64,000 nucleotides of DNA. It comes from Tricholoma matsutake. Its lineage: Eukaryota; Basidiomycota; Agaricomycetes; Agaricales; Tricholomataceae. Made by a program: the position numbers and the translations under genes. The first letter of the stretch is position 1. Every line of letters begins with the position of its first letter. A model generated the notes under the pieces. It saw nothing but the letters and a program-made list of their open reading frames with translations. It did no database searches and had not been told where the DNA came from. The stretch spans positions 8,432,001 to 8,496,000 of the forward strand of contig AP026550.1 of NCBI GenBank assembly GCA_026075535.2. The letters are read 5' to 3'. Positions 10,143-21,235 of the stretch are shown piece by piece.

Positions 10143-12365
10143 GGTATGGGTGATATTAATGAGTTAGATCCAGCAGAAAAAACTGTGTTCATCCTACCTA
10201 AAATAACAATGTTGGTCCTAGCTATATAGATATAAAAAGAGTAAGGTAGGCTATGTTATTGAGTTATGCCACATCAGTGAGAATCAGCAGGGGGATCAGC
10301 CATGGTGTCATTGGCATTGTCATGGGATGATGGTCTAATTGAAATTTCTGAGAACCTGCTTTCAAATGATTTTAGATTATGCTCCATCCTTTCCTTCAAA
10401 GCTGCATATGTCTTCAAGGTAATATCTTACTGTTCCAGCTTCTCAACCTCGGCCATGTAGAGGGAATGACTGGTGCAGGTTCTGCAACAGGATCAACTGA
10501 TATAGCCACACAAATGTAGGATGAAGACACTTGCTGGATTGGCAGGTAGTACGAGCTGGTTTTGGGCCATAGCATAGTATGGTTCATCAGTCATGTTTCC
10601 AGACTGTAAATTAATGATGAGTCAGTGGATACACAACATCAGCAAATAAGACACAGTATTGGCCAGAGACACAGCATTGGCCAGAGACACAGCATTGGCC
10701 AGAGACACAGCATTGGCCAGAGATGCAACATTGACACTTTGAAATGAAGGAAAGCTTACCCACCCATGTGCCTTGTGCACATTGAATCTGACCTTCTTGT
10801 GATAGTACATCAGTGATTTGCACTCCCCCATATATTCCATGGAGATTCTGACCATGGTTGTAATTAAATTTGATTGACCTTATGTTTGGATGGGGGTAGT
10901 TCACACAAGGGGGGGGGGGGACATCATTTTTTCTGAAAAGGAAAACCACAACAATACTAATTAAGTTTAACAAAAGAGAAAAACCCACCCCACACAAGAT
11001 GCAAGGGGGCAGGGAAACAGTACTAAAAAGAATCTGCCCCCTCACATTTTGCAAGGGGGAGAAGCAACAATACTAAAAATTAAATTAAAACATCCCCACA
11101 CAAAATGTGTGGGGGTGGGGCAATTATACTCAAAAAAAACCACTCCCCATGCAAAACATGGGGGAGGGGCACCATAGAGGGTAGTTGGTAGATAGGCTTG
11201 AATAGTAAGGGATTTAATCCCACCTTCAAAAACTCTACTAATGCCACCTCTCCCATAGAATCAGAGTCTGTCTTGGTTTAGAGAACTGTAGAACTGAACT
11301 GCTAGGGTCACATGCACCAGAAATTCTCTCCCCCTTGGCTGTTGTTGACAAGTCTGACTATAGTTTGCAACACAATTGGATCTAACTTGGCTCCAAGTCC
11401 AGTCTTAAGCCTTGATGAAACTCATCTAGGATGAAAGAATGACAGGACACAGAGAAGTCTATGGGAGGGTAATAATGAGACATTTAGCACAAATTAAAGT
11501 GTACTGGGAGCAGATTTCATGCCAGTTGACCCAGTGTAGCTCATTTACCCCTCTTTCAGTCACATGTCCACTCAACCAGCATCTTTAGTTGCTACTTGCT
11601 CTCCATCATACAGTCCTTACAGTTCTTACCTGGAAACCAGTTGCATTGTATTGTCCATTATCAGGTGGACCATGTACCTACTGCATTACCTGTGTCTTGG
11701 TCATCTGATTCACCACTGTTCACTCAATCATTCAGCTTTTAAATTTGTTTGTATGTCAATCATGCTTGTACAGCCTGCACCTGGTCAATATGAGTTTTGT
11801 GAGTCACCTTTTTGACTCAGGGTCAGCCCCTGTTCTCTAGCATGGTAATTATTTAATGTTCCAATAACACAAAGCTATTGATGTTTTGGAGGTGTAGGAT
11901 AACACACATGCTTGGCTTCTTTTAAGCTTATCAAAATGACACAGTGACTAATGATCCAATTCCTCTAGACCTAAAGCTAGCTGCCTTGTTTCTATAATAA
12001 AATCCACAAGGATGTCAGTAATTTTGATCTCATAACCATTTTCAAAGATAGACTATATAAGGGCAACCTCACTCAGCCTCTAGCAAAGGGAAATCTGAAG
12101 TTAAAATTATACTACATAGTACAGGGATTGGAGGCGCACCTAGCAAAGGGAAATCTGAAGCGAAAACTCTAAGGACCCCTTTGCCAATGCCCAGTATATG
12201 TGAAGACTGCAAAAATCAAATAATAGTCTAAAAATAGAAAAGGCAGAGATAGGCAGATCAAGGCCACCAAATGACATCATACCAAGGGGTAGATGTTGGA
12301 AGGGGTGCTCCACCTGTAAAAAATAGGAGAAGCACACAGGGCACCCCCCTAGTCCCCTTACATCA
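10143..12365. other. gypsy-2 3' LTR and flanking repeat sequence, no gene seen
   Basis: No convincing coding sequence. It holds four 18 bp tandem units (AGACACAGCATTGGCC type) at 10651-10730 and a set of C-rich hairpins at 10975-11170 with AT-rich spacers (for example CACACAAAATGTGTG). Part of the right side must be the gypsy-2 3' LTR on the minus strand, which starts at 12365 reading TGATGTAAGGGG; its far end is not resolved. A 20 bp direct repeat TAGCAAAGGGAAATCTGAAG occurs at 12082 and 12140. Confidence 0.5.
10975..11170. repeat. C-rich hairpin array with differing arms
   Basis: Four hairpins follow each other about 55 bp apart with arms rich in C on one side and G on the other, separated by AT-rich spacers. 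Arm sequences differ (CCCCACACA.../...TGTGTGGGG against CCCCATG.../...CATGGGG) but stay self-complementary. The same type of array lies in elements C1, A2, B3 and C2. Confidence 0.65.
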
Positions 12366-12389
12366 CCCCCTCTCTAAGATGCATTGCCC

Positions 12390-13148
12390 CGATGCATTTG
12401 AAATTGCATATGACCAAAGTCAGTGACTTGAATGCGACATGGTGCAGCAGTGTGCTGTTGGTGGAATTCCTTGACTAACCGAGGGGCATTCACATCGGAT
12501 TCTTCAACCCATGAGTTCTCCTCATACCCATAAACCTTCCAGTGCACCAAATACTGCAGTTTTCCTCAATGCAACTGGCTGTCCAAGATCGACTTGACTT
12601 CATACTGGGGTTCTCCCTTGATCACTGTAGGTAGTGGTGGTGGACGTGAATGGCATCCTGGGAATGGATCTGGGGGAGCTGGAAGGAGTTTGACAACATG
12701 GAAGACTGGGTGGAGTCTGGACATGGAGGCTGGGAGGCATAAATTATAGGCATGCATTCCAACACACTTGACAATGGGAAAGGTCCCAGGAAGTGATGAG
12801 CAAGTTTCTTGGATGGACACATAGTGGAGATGTCACTGGAGTCAAGATAAACTTAAACTTGATCACCAACCTTGTACTGAGGGGTCAGAGAATGGTGTTG
12901 GTTGTAAAAGCACACCATGTTGTCCTTCACCTTTGCTAAGGCTGCCTTTGCCTCCTCCAAGCTATCCTGCATGTGTTCTGTGAACTCATTCACCATCTCA
13001 ATGTGTGAGGGAGTTTGGTGAGGTTCAAATCCCATGCGTGGATATCATCCAGTGTATAAGAGGAAAGGGGTCTGTTGAGTGGAAGCATGGACATGGTTGT
13101 TGTATCCAAACTCAGCCAAGGGGAGAAGACCGTCCCAATTGTCCTGGC
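12390..13148 (-). pseudogene. gypsy-2 integrase C-terminus and chromodomain
   Basis: From 13148 downward: WDGLLPLAEFGYNNHVHAST, a linker with KAALAKVKDNM and YKVGDQVYLDSSDI, the GPY/F-like LGPFPIVKCVG, HPVFHVVKLLPAP and a chromodomain ([31 protein letters not shown]). One TGA interrupts the chromodomain where an Arg is likely. It continues the integrase fragment at 17094-17765; element C1 lies between, with the target duplication CAATGAGT. Confidence 0.85.
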
Positions 13149-13180
13149 ACTCATTGCTGTAATTTACCCTCCCCCACCTA

Positions 13181-13260
13181 TTCCAATCGGAGTCCAGTTA
13201 TTCCAGTCAGAGTCCAGTTATTCCAATTGGAGTCCAGTTATTCTGACCAGATTCTGGTTA
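13181..13260. repeat. four subterminal 20 bp tandem units of C1
   Basis: Units start at 13181, 13201, 13221 and 13241 and read TTCC...GTTA with up to a few changes. Short subterminal arrays of this kind bind transposase in known hAT elements; binding here is inferred. Confidence 0.8.
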
Positions 13261-13354
13261 CTCCAGATGCTCAACTTAGAGTATATACCCTAATGGATAG
13301 TCAAATTTCAAGTCTTAAGTTGTCAAAGTGCCTACAAAATATATTTGTGCAGAG

Positions 13355-13436
13355 TAAAGATTGAACTCAAGACATCTTGATTAGAGTGGTCACATGACAA
13401 ACCAAACATGTGTGCTTAACCAGTTGAGCCACAGGA
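13355..13436 (-). ncRNA. tRNA-like Pol III module near the left end of C1
   Basis: On the minus strand, box A-like GGCTCAACTGGTTAAGC (13413-13429) is followed about 45 bp on by box B-like GAGTTCAATC (13359-13368). Transcription would run outward to the left end. The body does not fold into a full tRNA by eye, so this is a tRNA-derived promoter, not a tRNA gene. Confidence 0.55.
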
Positions 13437-13534
13437 GAATTATTAGTTAGTAATATAAGGTTTATTCATGACACTCAAACTCACAACTCTAATTTTTTTT
13501 GAAGTAGTTAAGATCAAAATTTTTTAATTAACCA

Positions 13535-13798
13535 CATCCCTCACATTGAATGCAAGGGAGTGGGGATGATTGTGATTATATACATAAACAAAAAATCCTC
13601 CCTCTCACAAGATGCGAGAGGGAGTTTTATTTATATACATAAAAAGCTAACCCCTCGCATTCAGCATGAGGGGGGAGGTAAAAACATGAAGAAAAAAATC
13701 CCTCCCCCATGCAAAATGGGGGAGGGGGGGCACAATACTAATAAATAATTAAAATTACAAAAAAAATCCCTCCCCACACAAAGTGCGGTGGAGGGGGA
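13535..13798. repeat. array of five C-rich hairpins in C1
   Basis: Hairpins near 13536, 13597, 13651, 13699 and 13768. Two are very strong: CTCCCTCTC with GAGAGGGAG (13598-13624) and CCCTCCCCCAT with ATGGGGGAGGG (13700-13726). Arms change between units, sometimes on both sides, while AT-rich spacers (TATATACATAAA) stay similar. Confidence 0.75.
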
Positions 13799-13839
13799 GG
13801 GGACGCAACCCTGCTCTGCTAGGTGTGTTGTCTGTCATT

Positions 13840-14395
13840 CCACCCATGATCCACCCCACAAGCAGTGCTCGTGAGGCTGGGGGCGGGTGGTGCATTGTAT
13901 CTCCTATCCCTGCACCTGGGTGTCGTCACCCATGTTCCACCCCATGAGCAGTTGCTCATGAGGCTGGGGGTGGGTGGCTTGTCATTGTTGTCGTTCCACC
14001 CACAATCCACCCCACAAGCAGTTGCTCATGACACTGGGGGCAGGTGGTGCATTGTCGTCTCATATCCCTGCACCTGGGCATCGTTCCACCCATGTTCCAC
14101 CCCATGAGCAGTTGCTCGTGAGGCTGGGGGTGGGTGGCTTGTCATCATTGTTGTTCCACCTGTGATCCACCCCACAAGCAGTTTCTCATGAGGCTGGGGG
14201 TGGGTGGTGCTTTGTTGTCTCCTATCCCTGTGCCTGGGCATTGTTCCACCCACGTTCCACCCCATGAGCAGTTGCTCATGAGGCTGGGGGCGGGTGGTGT
14301 GTCATTGTTGTCTCCTGTCCCTGCACCTGGGTGCTGTTCCACCCATGATCCACCCCATGAGCAGTTGCTCATGAGGCTGGGGTTGGGTGGCTTGT
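13840..14395. repeat. palindrome array, CATGAGCAGTTGCTCATG units with dimeric spacing
   Basis: Seven copies of a CCACCC-(C)ATGAGCAGTTGCTCATG-AGGCTGGGG unit at spacings of roughly 85, 73, 86, 72, 88 and 88 bp, mostly alternating two spacer types (CCTATCCCTGCACCTGGG against TTGTCATTGTTGTC). Each unit is a near-perfect short palindrome. Long ORFs on both strands here are repeat artefacts. Confidence 0.85.
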
Positions 14396-14879
14396 CATCA
14401 TTTGTCGCCATTGTCCCCCATTTGGATTTCTGTTTTTTTTTTTTTGGGGGGGGGGGGGGGGGTTTGGGCATGTCAGTGAGATGTGGTGCAAGTACAGAGG
14501 TTGGTGGGTGCTTACTAGGGAGGTACCCCCCTTCTGGGGTCTCCTGGCATCCCTCTGCACCCTCCTAGTTCATGTCGACAGCCTCACATCCCATTTGAAT
14601 GGGGAGGAGGGGATCAGGTGGGCGTGGGCATGGGTTGCACATTTTTTGTCGTGGCAGGTCGTCCCCAGTAGTATATAACCTAAAAAGCAATAAAATACAA
14701 TTAGTTGATTGATAAAAAAAAGCAAAAAAAGAAAAAAAAGAAAAACTTATCCATGGTCCAAACAACAGTTGCCCTCATTTGGGCCCATGTTCTGTCCAGT
14801 CAGCTCATTTGAGGGTGGTGGTGATGGTGGGAGTGGGCATGGGAGTGCTGGTGGTGGGTGTGCACGCAGTGGTGGTGGT

Positions 14880-16604
14880 TAGTGTTTGAAAGTCCAGTCC
14901 AGTCTGGTTTTTTGCCCCTCTTAGAGGGCAACTGTGAACCAGACCAGTTCATGTATTTCAGAATTTATACGCAACCGCAGACTGGACTGGTATAAACCGG
15001 TCTGTCATGGTTGCCTTATGGTTCCAGAACTGGTTGCCACCGGTTCTGTGTTAGACTGGTCCAGACCAGTTTGGAACCAGTCAGGACTGACTACATAAGT
15101 ACACTACATAATACAGTTTTGAAACTAAAGTGAACTTAAAAAAAATACCCCTCACAGGCAGGGGCCTGTGAGCGAGCATGTCAGTAATGAAACAAATAAA
15201 ACCCTAAAATAAAACCCCGCAGAATGTGTTACTAGGTTACCACCTTCATCATCCCTCGTTCATCATCCCTCATTTGTTGTCCCTCGCTTGTTGTCCCTCG
15301 TCTGCTTGATTAGCTGTTAGCACCCGCAATCCACCCCATGAGCAGTTGCTCGTAGTGGTGGGGGCAGGTGCTAGGTTATGCCACTGGTCTCGAGGTTAGT
15401 GTGATGTGATGGGTCTACAAGGTGGTGTGGTGCATACCTGAGCTGGTGGTTGGACCTTGTCCATGTGTCGTTAGCACCCACATTTCATCCATTGCCTCCT
15501 AACATTCATCGTTTGAGGTGGTTTGTAGTTCGTCATTTGTTGTTTGTCAAATGTCATCCATCCATCATTAGCACCCACATTCCCCTGCATGAGCAGATGC
15601 TCACAATGGCAGGGGCAGGTGCTGGATACTGTTGTTGCAATGGTCCTGTTTTGAGAGGGGATATGGGGGGGTCAGTGGTGACATGGCGGGTTTACAGGGT
15701 CGTGGGGTGCTTACCTTGCTACCTCGCCTGGCTTTTCATCATAGCCCATTGTGCTGGTGTTGCATTGTTGTCATCCACAGCGTTGATATAGCTGTTAGCA
15801 CCTGCAATCCCCCTGCAAGCAGTGGCTTGCAGCGGTGGGGGCAGGTGCTGGGTTAATGTTCCTGTTCTCAAGTGGTTGGGGTTGTTAGTGATGACATGGC
15901 AGGTTTACAAGGTAGGGAGGGTGCTTACCTGTGCAATGCCCTCGTTTATGGAGTGATGGTGGTCACATTGAGGGTGGTGGTGGTGGTTGCATTGGCAGAG
16001 GCGGTGGTGTCGCATTGGTGGAGAACTGCTATGATAGCACCAATGATCCACCCTGTTGTTGTCATCTCTGTTTGTCGGCCAGCCCAGTTGTTCATTGTCC
16101 ACCCACAAGCAGTGGCTCATGAGGTGGCATGGGTGGGGTATGGCAGGTGGGTGTGGAACTGCTGTCCTGGGGCCATCTTGTTGTTGTAACACATTTAGAA
16201 CCTAAAAATCAAATGAAAACATTAGTTAGTTCGACAAAAAAACATGAAGCAATAAGGAAAAAACTACCTAGGCCCAAACAACAATGGATGTTGTTCAGGC
16301 CTGTATTCTGTTGGTCACACAGTGGTTGTGGTGGTTGCATTGTTGTTGAATGATGGTGGTGAGAACACAACATTGACTGACGTTGATTTGATTGATGCAT
16401 CACATGTGATAAGACTGGTTGCACATGGGGTTGGTTGCAACCAATCTTTTAGCAGTCTATTAATATTGTTGATTATAGCCAGACTGGCAACTGGGTAATA
16501 CCCAGACCTTGGGCAATCACAACCAAAAGTCCAGTTGCCATCAGTCCAGTTTGGTTTGGTTGTCGGTCTTTTTTCGGTCCTATAGACTGGACTTTCAAAC
16601 ACTA
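14880..16604. mobile_element. B1: hAT-like TIR element of family B, nested in C1
   Basis: 1725 bp with a perfect 8 bp duplication GTGGTGGT (14872-14879 and 16605-16612). Ends: TAGTGTTTGAAAGTCCAG on the left and the same inverted on the right (...GGACTTTCAAACACTA). Subterminal regions are dense in ACTGG/CCAGT motifs. It carries GAGCAG palindromes near 15340, 15600, 15810 and 16100, a GGCCCAAAC hairpin (16271-16301) and an intron-like segment on the minus strand (16202-16267). No transposase was found. Confidence 0.88.
16202..16301 (-). repeat. hairpin plus intron-like cassette in B1
   Basis: On the minus strand a hairpin GGCCTGAACAAC...GTTGTTTGGGCC is followed directly by GTAGTTTTTTCC, a pyrimidine-rich stretch, CTAACTAAT and TTTTTAG (66 nt, 16202-16267). 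This has the 5' site, branch point and 3' site of a short fungal intron. Equivalent cassettes lie in A1, A2, B3, C1 and C2. Confidence 0.7.
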
Positions 16605-16786
16605 GTGGTGGTAGAGTGGAGAGGAGGAGGTGGTGGCATTGACAATTGTGGTGGTGGTTGTGAGCTGGCAGTCACATGTCACATGTCATGCAATGCATGC
16701 AGCTATGTGTATGGTTACTACACCCTTAATTGGGTAATAAAGATATTAAGGGGTATTAATGGTATTAAATGTAAGTAGGAATAAAG

Positions 16787-16868
16787 ACTTGGTAGATCAG
16801 TGGTTAAGTGTGTTGTTCTGTGTGTAAACCTATGTAGACCCAAGGTCGAGTGTTCAATTCTTACTGTA
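16787..16868 (+). ncRNA. tRNA-like Pol III module near the right end of C1
   Basis: Box A-like TTGGTAGATCAGTGGTTAAG (16789-16808) and box B-like GTGTTCAATTC (16850-16860) on the plus strand, about 40 bp apart, pointing outward to the right end of C1. It mirrors the left-end module. Confidence 0.55.
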
Positions 16869-17093
16869 TGTGAAACTTTTATTTGGGAAAGCACGTGCAT
16901 TCCAGTTAGTATGGTTGTGATGAGTCCAGTCAGATTCTGGGGATTCTGGGTGTAAATTGGATCCTTAGTCCAACTGGAATTGTGCTGCATAGGGAAAACT
17001 ACATACAAAAAAAATTCCACCGGATTCCAGAAATTCCAGAAATTCCAGAATCCAACCAGAATAGGTGAGGGAGTGTAAAGTACTCACTCATTG

Positions 17094-17941
17094 ATGAAGA
17101 TGCAGATGTACTGCTCCAGTTCCTGGTTGACTCAGTCTGGCCATCAGTTTGTGGGTGATAGGTGGTCAAAGCAAGGAGTTTGATCCCCAGAAGTTGGTAC
17201 AGCTCGCAAGTGAACTGTGCCATGAACTGAGGGCCACAGTCAGAGAGGAAAGCACCAGGAAGTCCATGTAATTTCCACACATGGTGGAGATAGAGTCAGG
17301 CAGCACCCAGGGCACTGACAGTGGTGTGAGTGGGAATGAAGTGAGCACATTTTCCCACTGAATCAACTGTGCACATCACCACATCAAACCCACTTGACTC
17401 TGGCAACTCCACCACAAAGTCGACACTGACAACATCCCAATGACTCTCTGGAACAGGAAGAGGGTGTAGCTTGCCAATGGGTTTGCAATGAGGAATCTTG
17501 GTGCATAAGCAAAGGTCACAAGTACAACAATACTGACCAATGAGTCATGACATTTGTGGCCACCAATAATTCCGCAAGGTGAGCTCCAAGGTCTTCCAGC
17601 ATCCAGGATGAGCAGCAATCTGTGAGTCATGGTGTTGGGATATGATGCATTGGCAAAGGTCTGGGTCATTGGGGATGTAGATGCGATCCCTGAAATACAA
17701 CAAGTCCTCCTTTTCAGCCCACTCTGCCACACGCAAGGAAAGGGTGTATTCCTCAGTTCTTTAACAGCTCAGGCAACAACATCCTCGTGTAAACTGCTAT
17801 GGTTTGCGCAATGAATGTTGCATAGGATGTCCTGCTCCTCACCCTGGGGTGCAATGCCTTCCAGTGCCTGAATGGTAAACAGGTCTGGCTGCAACAACAT
17901 AACATTTTGATTGTCATTGCTGCCATCCCCATGGTCTGCAT
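17094..17941 (-). pseudogene. gypsy-2 integrase N-terminal and core domains
   Basis: Reading down from 17941: the tail of the RNase H/connection region, then LLYFRDRIYIPNDPDL, the finger QHHDSQIAAHPG ... CTCDLC, LRNYWWPQMS, and the core SVDFVVELP, ALGAACLYLHHVWKLHG, FLSDCGPQF and [10 protein letters not shown] followed by NQELEQYICIFINE. The core is spread over several frames with TGA codons. The arginine of the usual SDRGPQF is a Cys (CGT to TGT type). Confidence 0.82.
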
Positions 17942-17949
17942 TTCAGGAG

Positions 17950-18690
17950 TAGGGTGTAGCACAGGTGACACCATGGGTTTCACTGGCAACACCACACCTG
18001 TCACCTGTGACACCATACCTGTACAAACACCATACCTGCAGGTACAGGTTATAAGCACAGGTTTTGTATGGTGTTTCAAAACTACAGTAGCACTTGAGTA
18101 ACATGGTGTGGACTTATGTGTAGCTAAAACAAAGATAAGAGGTAGCTATACTAGAAAGTTATCCAACTTTTCTATACTGCTTCAACACTTGAATCCACAT
18201 ATATGATATAAATTATGATATAATGTTCAATTCTTTCACAAATCATCTGTCAACCTTTTTTATCCATCATGAAGAACACAAAGAAACTAGAAATTTGCTG
18301 CATTCTATCTGGGCAGAGTAGTTTTGGCATGAGAGGAGCAATTTTTGGAAGGAACACTCAAGGTCACCATGCAAAATAACATCAACTTCACTAAATTAGA
18401 TCATTAGATCCCACAGTACCAGGCAGATACATGTCCTAACACAGTGTAACAACAATTGATTCTCATAAAACTTGATAAAAATTCTTTTAACTCAAAGCAA
18501 AGAGCTCAGAAGAATTTTGGAACCACAAAACCTGATATGAAATACATCACAACTCAAACCTGTGACAACCTGTAACACCATGAGTACAGGTGTGGTGTGG
18601 CCACAGGTACAGATATACAAACCCATACCTGCATCTGTGCTACCTGCAGTCAGAATACCACAGGTTCACCTGTACCTGTGCTACACCCTA
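17950..18690. mobile_element. D: 741 bp hAT-like TIR element nested in gypsy-2
   Basis: Perfect 17 bp terminal inverted repeats TAGGGTGTAGCACAGGT and an 8 bp duplication TTCAGGAG/GTCAGGAG (17942-17949, 18691-18698) with one mismatch. Subterminal CAGGT/ACCTGT motifs are dense at both ends (CACCTGTGACACCATACCTG type). The middle (18110-18540) is AT-rich with no ORF. None of the hairpin cassettes of families A-C is present. Confidence 0.9.
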
Positions 18691-18726
18691 GTCAGGAGAG
18701 GGCATTGGTCCTCCCCATGCTGTGAC

Positions 18727-19564
18727 TAGCATTTAAAGGTCCAGTCCAGTCCAGTTTTTGACTTCCAAATGGGGCAACTGGCAACTGTAACCGGTCTAGG
18801 ACTGACCCAAATATTGGAGGACTGCAACCAGACCCTTTAGGACCAGTCCTAATCAGTCCATGGACCAAAAAAAGACTGGTTCGGACCAGTTTTTTGTTGT
18901 AAAATTTATTGTGCCAAATAACCCATATGTATCTCAACAAATATAACCATCACCTCATATATATTATATTCATAGATAGAGATTGTAATGCTCCATAGAC
19001 CGATCCAACATTTAAGCAATTCCGGCAAGATTTGACTGAGATATGGCCAAAACTGAAAGGACATGCATTCAAGTTGCGGTTTGTAGTTTGTAATTTGTAG
19101 TTTGTAGTTGCACTCATTTGGGCTGTTATATAAATAAAATCCTATGGTACAGATGATTAGGTGTGTTGTTGTTACTTTTATGATGGTATATAGCTGTACA
19201 AAAAAAATTATAGCTCAGGTAATAAGCAATGCAATCAAAGTTGTTCTGATACAACAAAATACTTGTACAACAATGTTTTTGGTCATATCTCAACCAATTC
19301 TTGACCGTTTTTGATGATCCAGGGACCGAAAATGAAGTAAATATGTGTGGGAGTAAGGTCTAACATACATTGGGACGAGAGACTGGTTGCAACCGGTTTT
19401 AACTGGTTTTTCATCAGTCCTACTATATTTTTCAAAATGAAAGACCAGCAACTGGACTAAAAAAGACTGGTCCATAAATAGACCACTGGTCTGGTCCTAA
19501 TCAGTCCAGTTCAGTTCAGTTTCAGTCTTTTTTTTGGTCCTACAGACTGGACCTTTAAACACTA
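18727..19564. mobile_element. B2: 838 bp hAT-like TIR element of family B nested in gypsy-2
   Basis: Ends TAGCATTTAAAGGTCCAGTC and, inverted, TAGTGTTTAAAGGTCCAGTC; 8 bp duplication GCTGTGAC/GCTGCGAC (18719-18726, 19565-19572), the one difference being a CpG transition. Subterminal ACTGGTCC/GGACCAGT motifs match B1. It sits 36 bp from element D, both inside the RNase H tail of gypsy-2 (GRSMGRTNALS). Confidence 0.88.
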
Positions 19565-19572
19565 GCTGCGAC

Positions 19573-21235
19573 CCAGATGGTGGTGCAAGAAGAAGTTGAA
19601 TCTGGATAGATACAGGGACCAACAAGCTTGACGACAGTTTAATTTCTTGGCCATCATAAAGTACTTGAGATTCTTGTGATCCATCCAAATTTCCACCTTG
19701 TGTTGGGCACTCTTGGGAAGTGTCACCACTCCTCAAGCGCACACATTATCACCAACATCTCCTTGTTATGGATCTCATAGTTTTGCTCTATAGCACTAAG
19801 GCTTTTGGAGTAGAATGCAACAGGATGCCACTTCTGGTCCTCTGGAGACTGCTGAGACAACACAGTGCCCATCACAAAGTCAGAACTGTCAGCTTCTACA
19901 CAAAAAGGGTGTGAATTGTCAGCAAAGGTAAGAATGGGAGTAGAAGTGACCATCTCCTTACGCTTTTTGAATGCCTCCTATTGTGCATTATCCCACCTCC
20001 ATGCTTTCTTTGCTGTCAAGTTGGACAGTGGTTGTGCATGATGTGAGAAATCCTTGATAAAACACTGATAGAAATTGATGAAGCCCAGGAATGACTGCAC
20101 CTCTTTCTTGTTCATGGGCATCAGCCAAGCTGTGACCCCGTTCACCTTGATAGGATCCATCTCCACCTGACCCTCTGAGATAATCAGGCCAAGGTACTTG
20201 ATCTTGGTCTTCTCAAACTTGCACTTGTCCTGATGAAGGTAGAGTTTGTACTGTCAAAGTCGTTCTAGGACAAGGCATGTGATGTGATGGTGCTCTTCAA
20301 CCATGTGAGTGAAGATGAGGATGTCATCAAGATAGATAGATACAAACAACACCTTCGAGGATGAGGTCATGGAAGATGTTGTTCATCATGGTCTGAAAGG
20401 TGGCAGGACTATTAGTAAGGCCAAAGAACATGACAAGTGGTTCAAAAAGACCACAGTTGGTATGAAATGCTGCCTTCCACTCATCTCCCTCCTTTATCCT
20501 CACATTATTGTAACCCCAACAGACATCGAGCTTGGTGAAGTATCGGGCTCCATGGAGCTGGTTCACAAGTTCAGAGATGAGAGGTAATGGGTAGTGATTT
20601 TTGACTGTGATGTTGTTGAGCCTTCTGTAGTCTTGAACTGGTCGAAGTGAGCCATCCTTCTTCTTGACAAAGAAAAAGGGAGAGGCCATGGGTGACTTCA
20701 ATGGTCAAATACATCCAGAGGCCAGGTGCTCATTGATGAACTGGTCAAGCTGTTGCTGTTCTTCAGGAGAGAGAGGATAGACCTTGCAGGATGAAGGGGT
20801 TGCACCAGGGGTGAGGTTGATCACATGATCCCATGGCTTGCACGTGGGGAGAGAGTCGAATGATTCCTTGGAGAACATGTCCCAGAACTCATGGAGATGA
20901 GGAAGCAAGGAATCAGTAGAGGATTTAGCAGCATTGTTTTTGTGGAAGGCCTCGGTGAGGCGTTGAGATATGTTCAATGTAGCACACACCTCATGTGATG
21001 GATGAATCGCAGTGTAGAAGATCCAATCACCTTCCTCCACTTCCTCTGGCTCCTCCTCATTATCATCCGAGTCTGGCAACCCCTTCCAACTCCACTTCAG
21101 GTACAGGCAGGGGTCCGGCACAACACTTCTGAGTACGTTGTATTGAGGCCCTTTGTCCACAATGTTCTTGCCTGGCTTCCATTGATAGTTCTCAACCAGA
21201 AAAACCACCAAATATGCCAATGAGGCAATCAATGA
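19573..21235 (-). pseudogene. gypsy-2 reverse transcriptase and RNase H
   Basis: From 21235 downward: a linker with LVVFLVENYQWKPG and an acidic stretch, [88 protein letters not shown], then [19 protein letters not shown] and FLGFINFY. RNase H follows with EADSSDFVMGTV and EQNYEIHNKEML. The RT keeps Tyr-Leu-Asp-Asp; its codons are GAT GAC, with no CpG to lose, unlike gypsy-1 and gypsy-4. TGA codons are few; several Arg to Cys/His changes fit CpG decay. Confidence 0.87.

Larger units (their letters stand above)
13157..17085. mobile_element. C1: 3.9 kb hAT-like TIR element of family C, nested in gypsy-2 and holding B1
   Basis: Flanked by a perfect 8 bp duplication ACTCATTG (13149-13156 and 17086-17093) and removing it restores the integrase frame. 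The ends read inward CTGTAATTTACCCTCCC and, inverted, GAGTACTTTACACTCCC. Four exact-length 20 bp units (TTCCAATCGGAGTCCAGTTA type) sit at 13181-13260 beside the left end; the right end has GGATTCCAGAAATTCC repeats. It holds tRNA-like promoters near both ends, C-rich hairpins, a palindrome array and an intron-like segment. No transposase is visible. Without B1 it is about 2.2 kb. Confidence 0.87.
12366..21235 (-). mobile_element. gypsy-2: degenerate chromodomain gypsy, minus strand, with four nested TIR elements
   Basis: Read on the minus strand, RT, RNase H, integrase and chromodomain follow in order from 21235 down to 12390, ending in a purine tract GAGAGGGGG (12366-12374) and an LTR start TGATGTAAGG. 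The coding sequence rejoins when C1 (13157-17085), D (17950-18690) and B2 (18727-19564) are removed. The 5' part ends at the foldback element; gag and the 5' LTR were not found. Confidence 0.85.

Noticed and set aside
10622..11054. Minus ORF with VSLANA repeats
   Set aside because: Product of an 18 bp tandem repeat, no other support.
13840..14395. CRISPR-like array
   Set aside because: Repeats are long, spacers are two repeated types, and the organism is eukaryotic.
13865..14568. Several ORFs on both strands
   Set aside because: They lie in the palindrome array; frames are open because the unit lacks stops, and no domain is visible.
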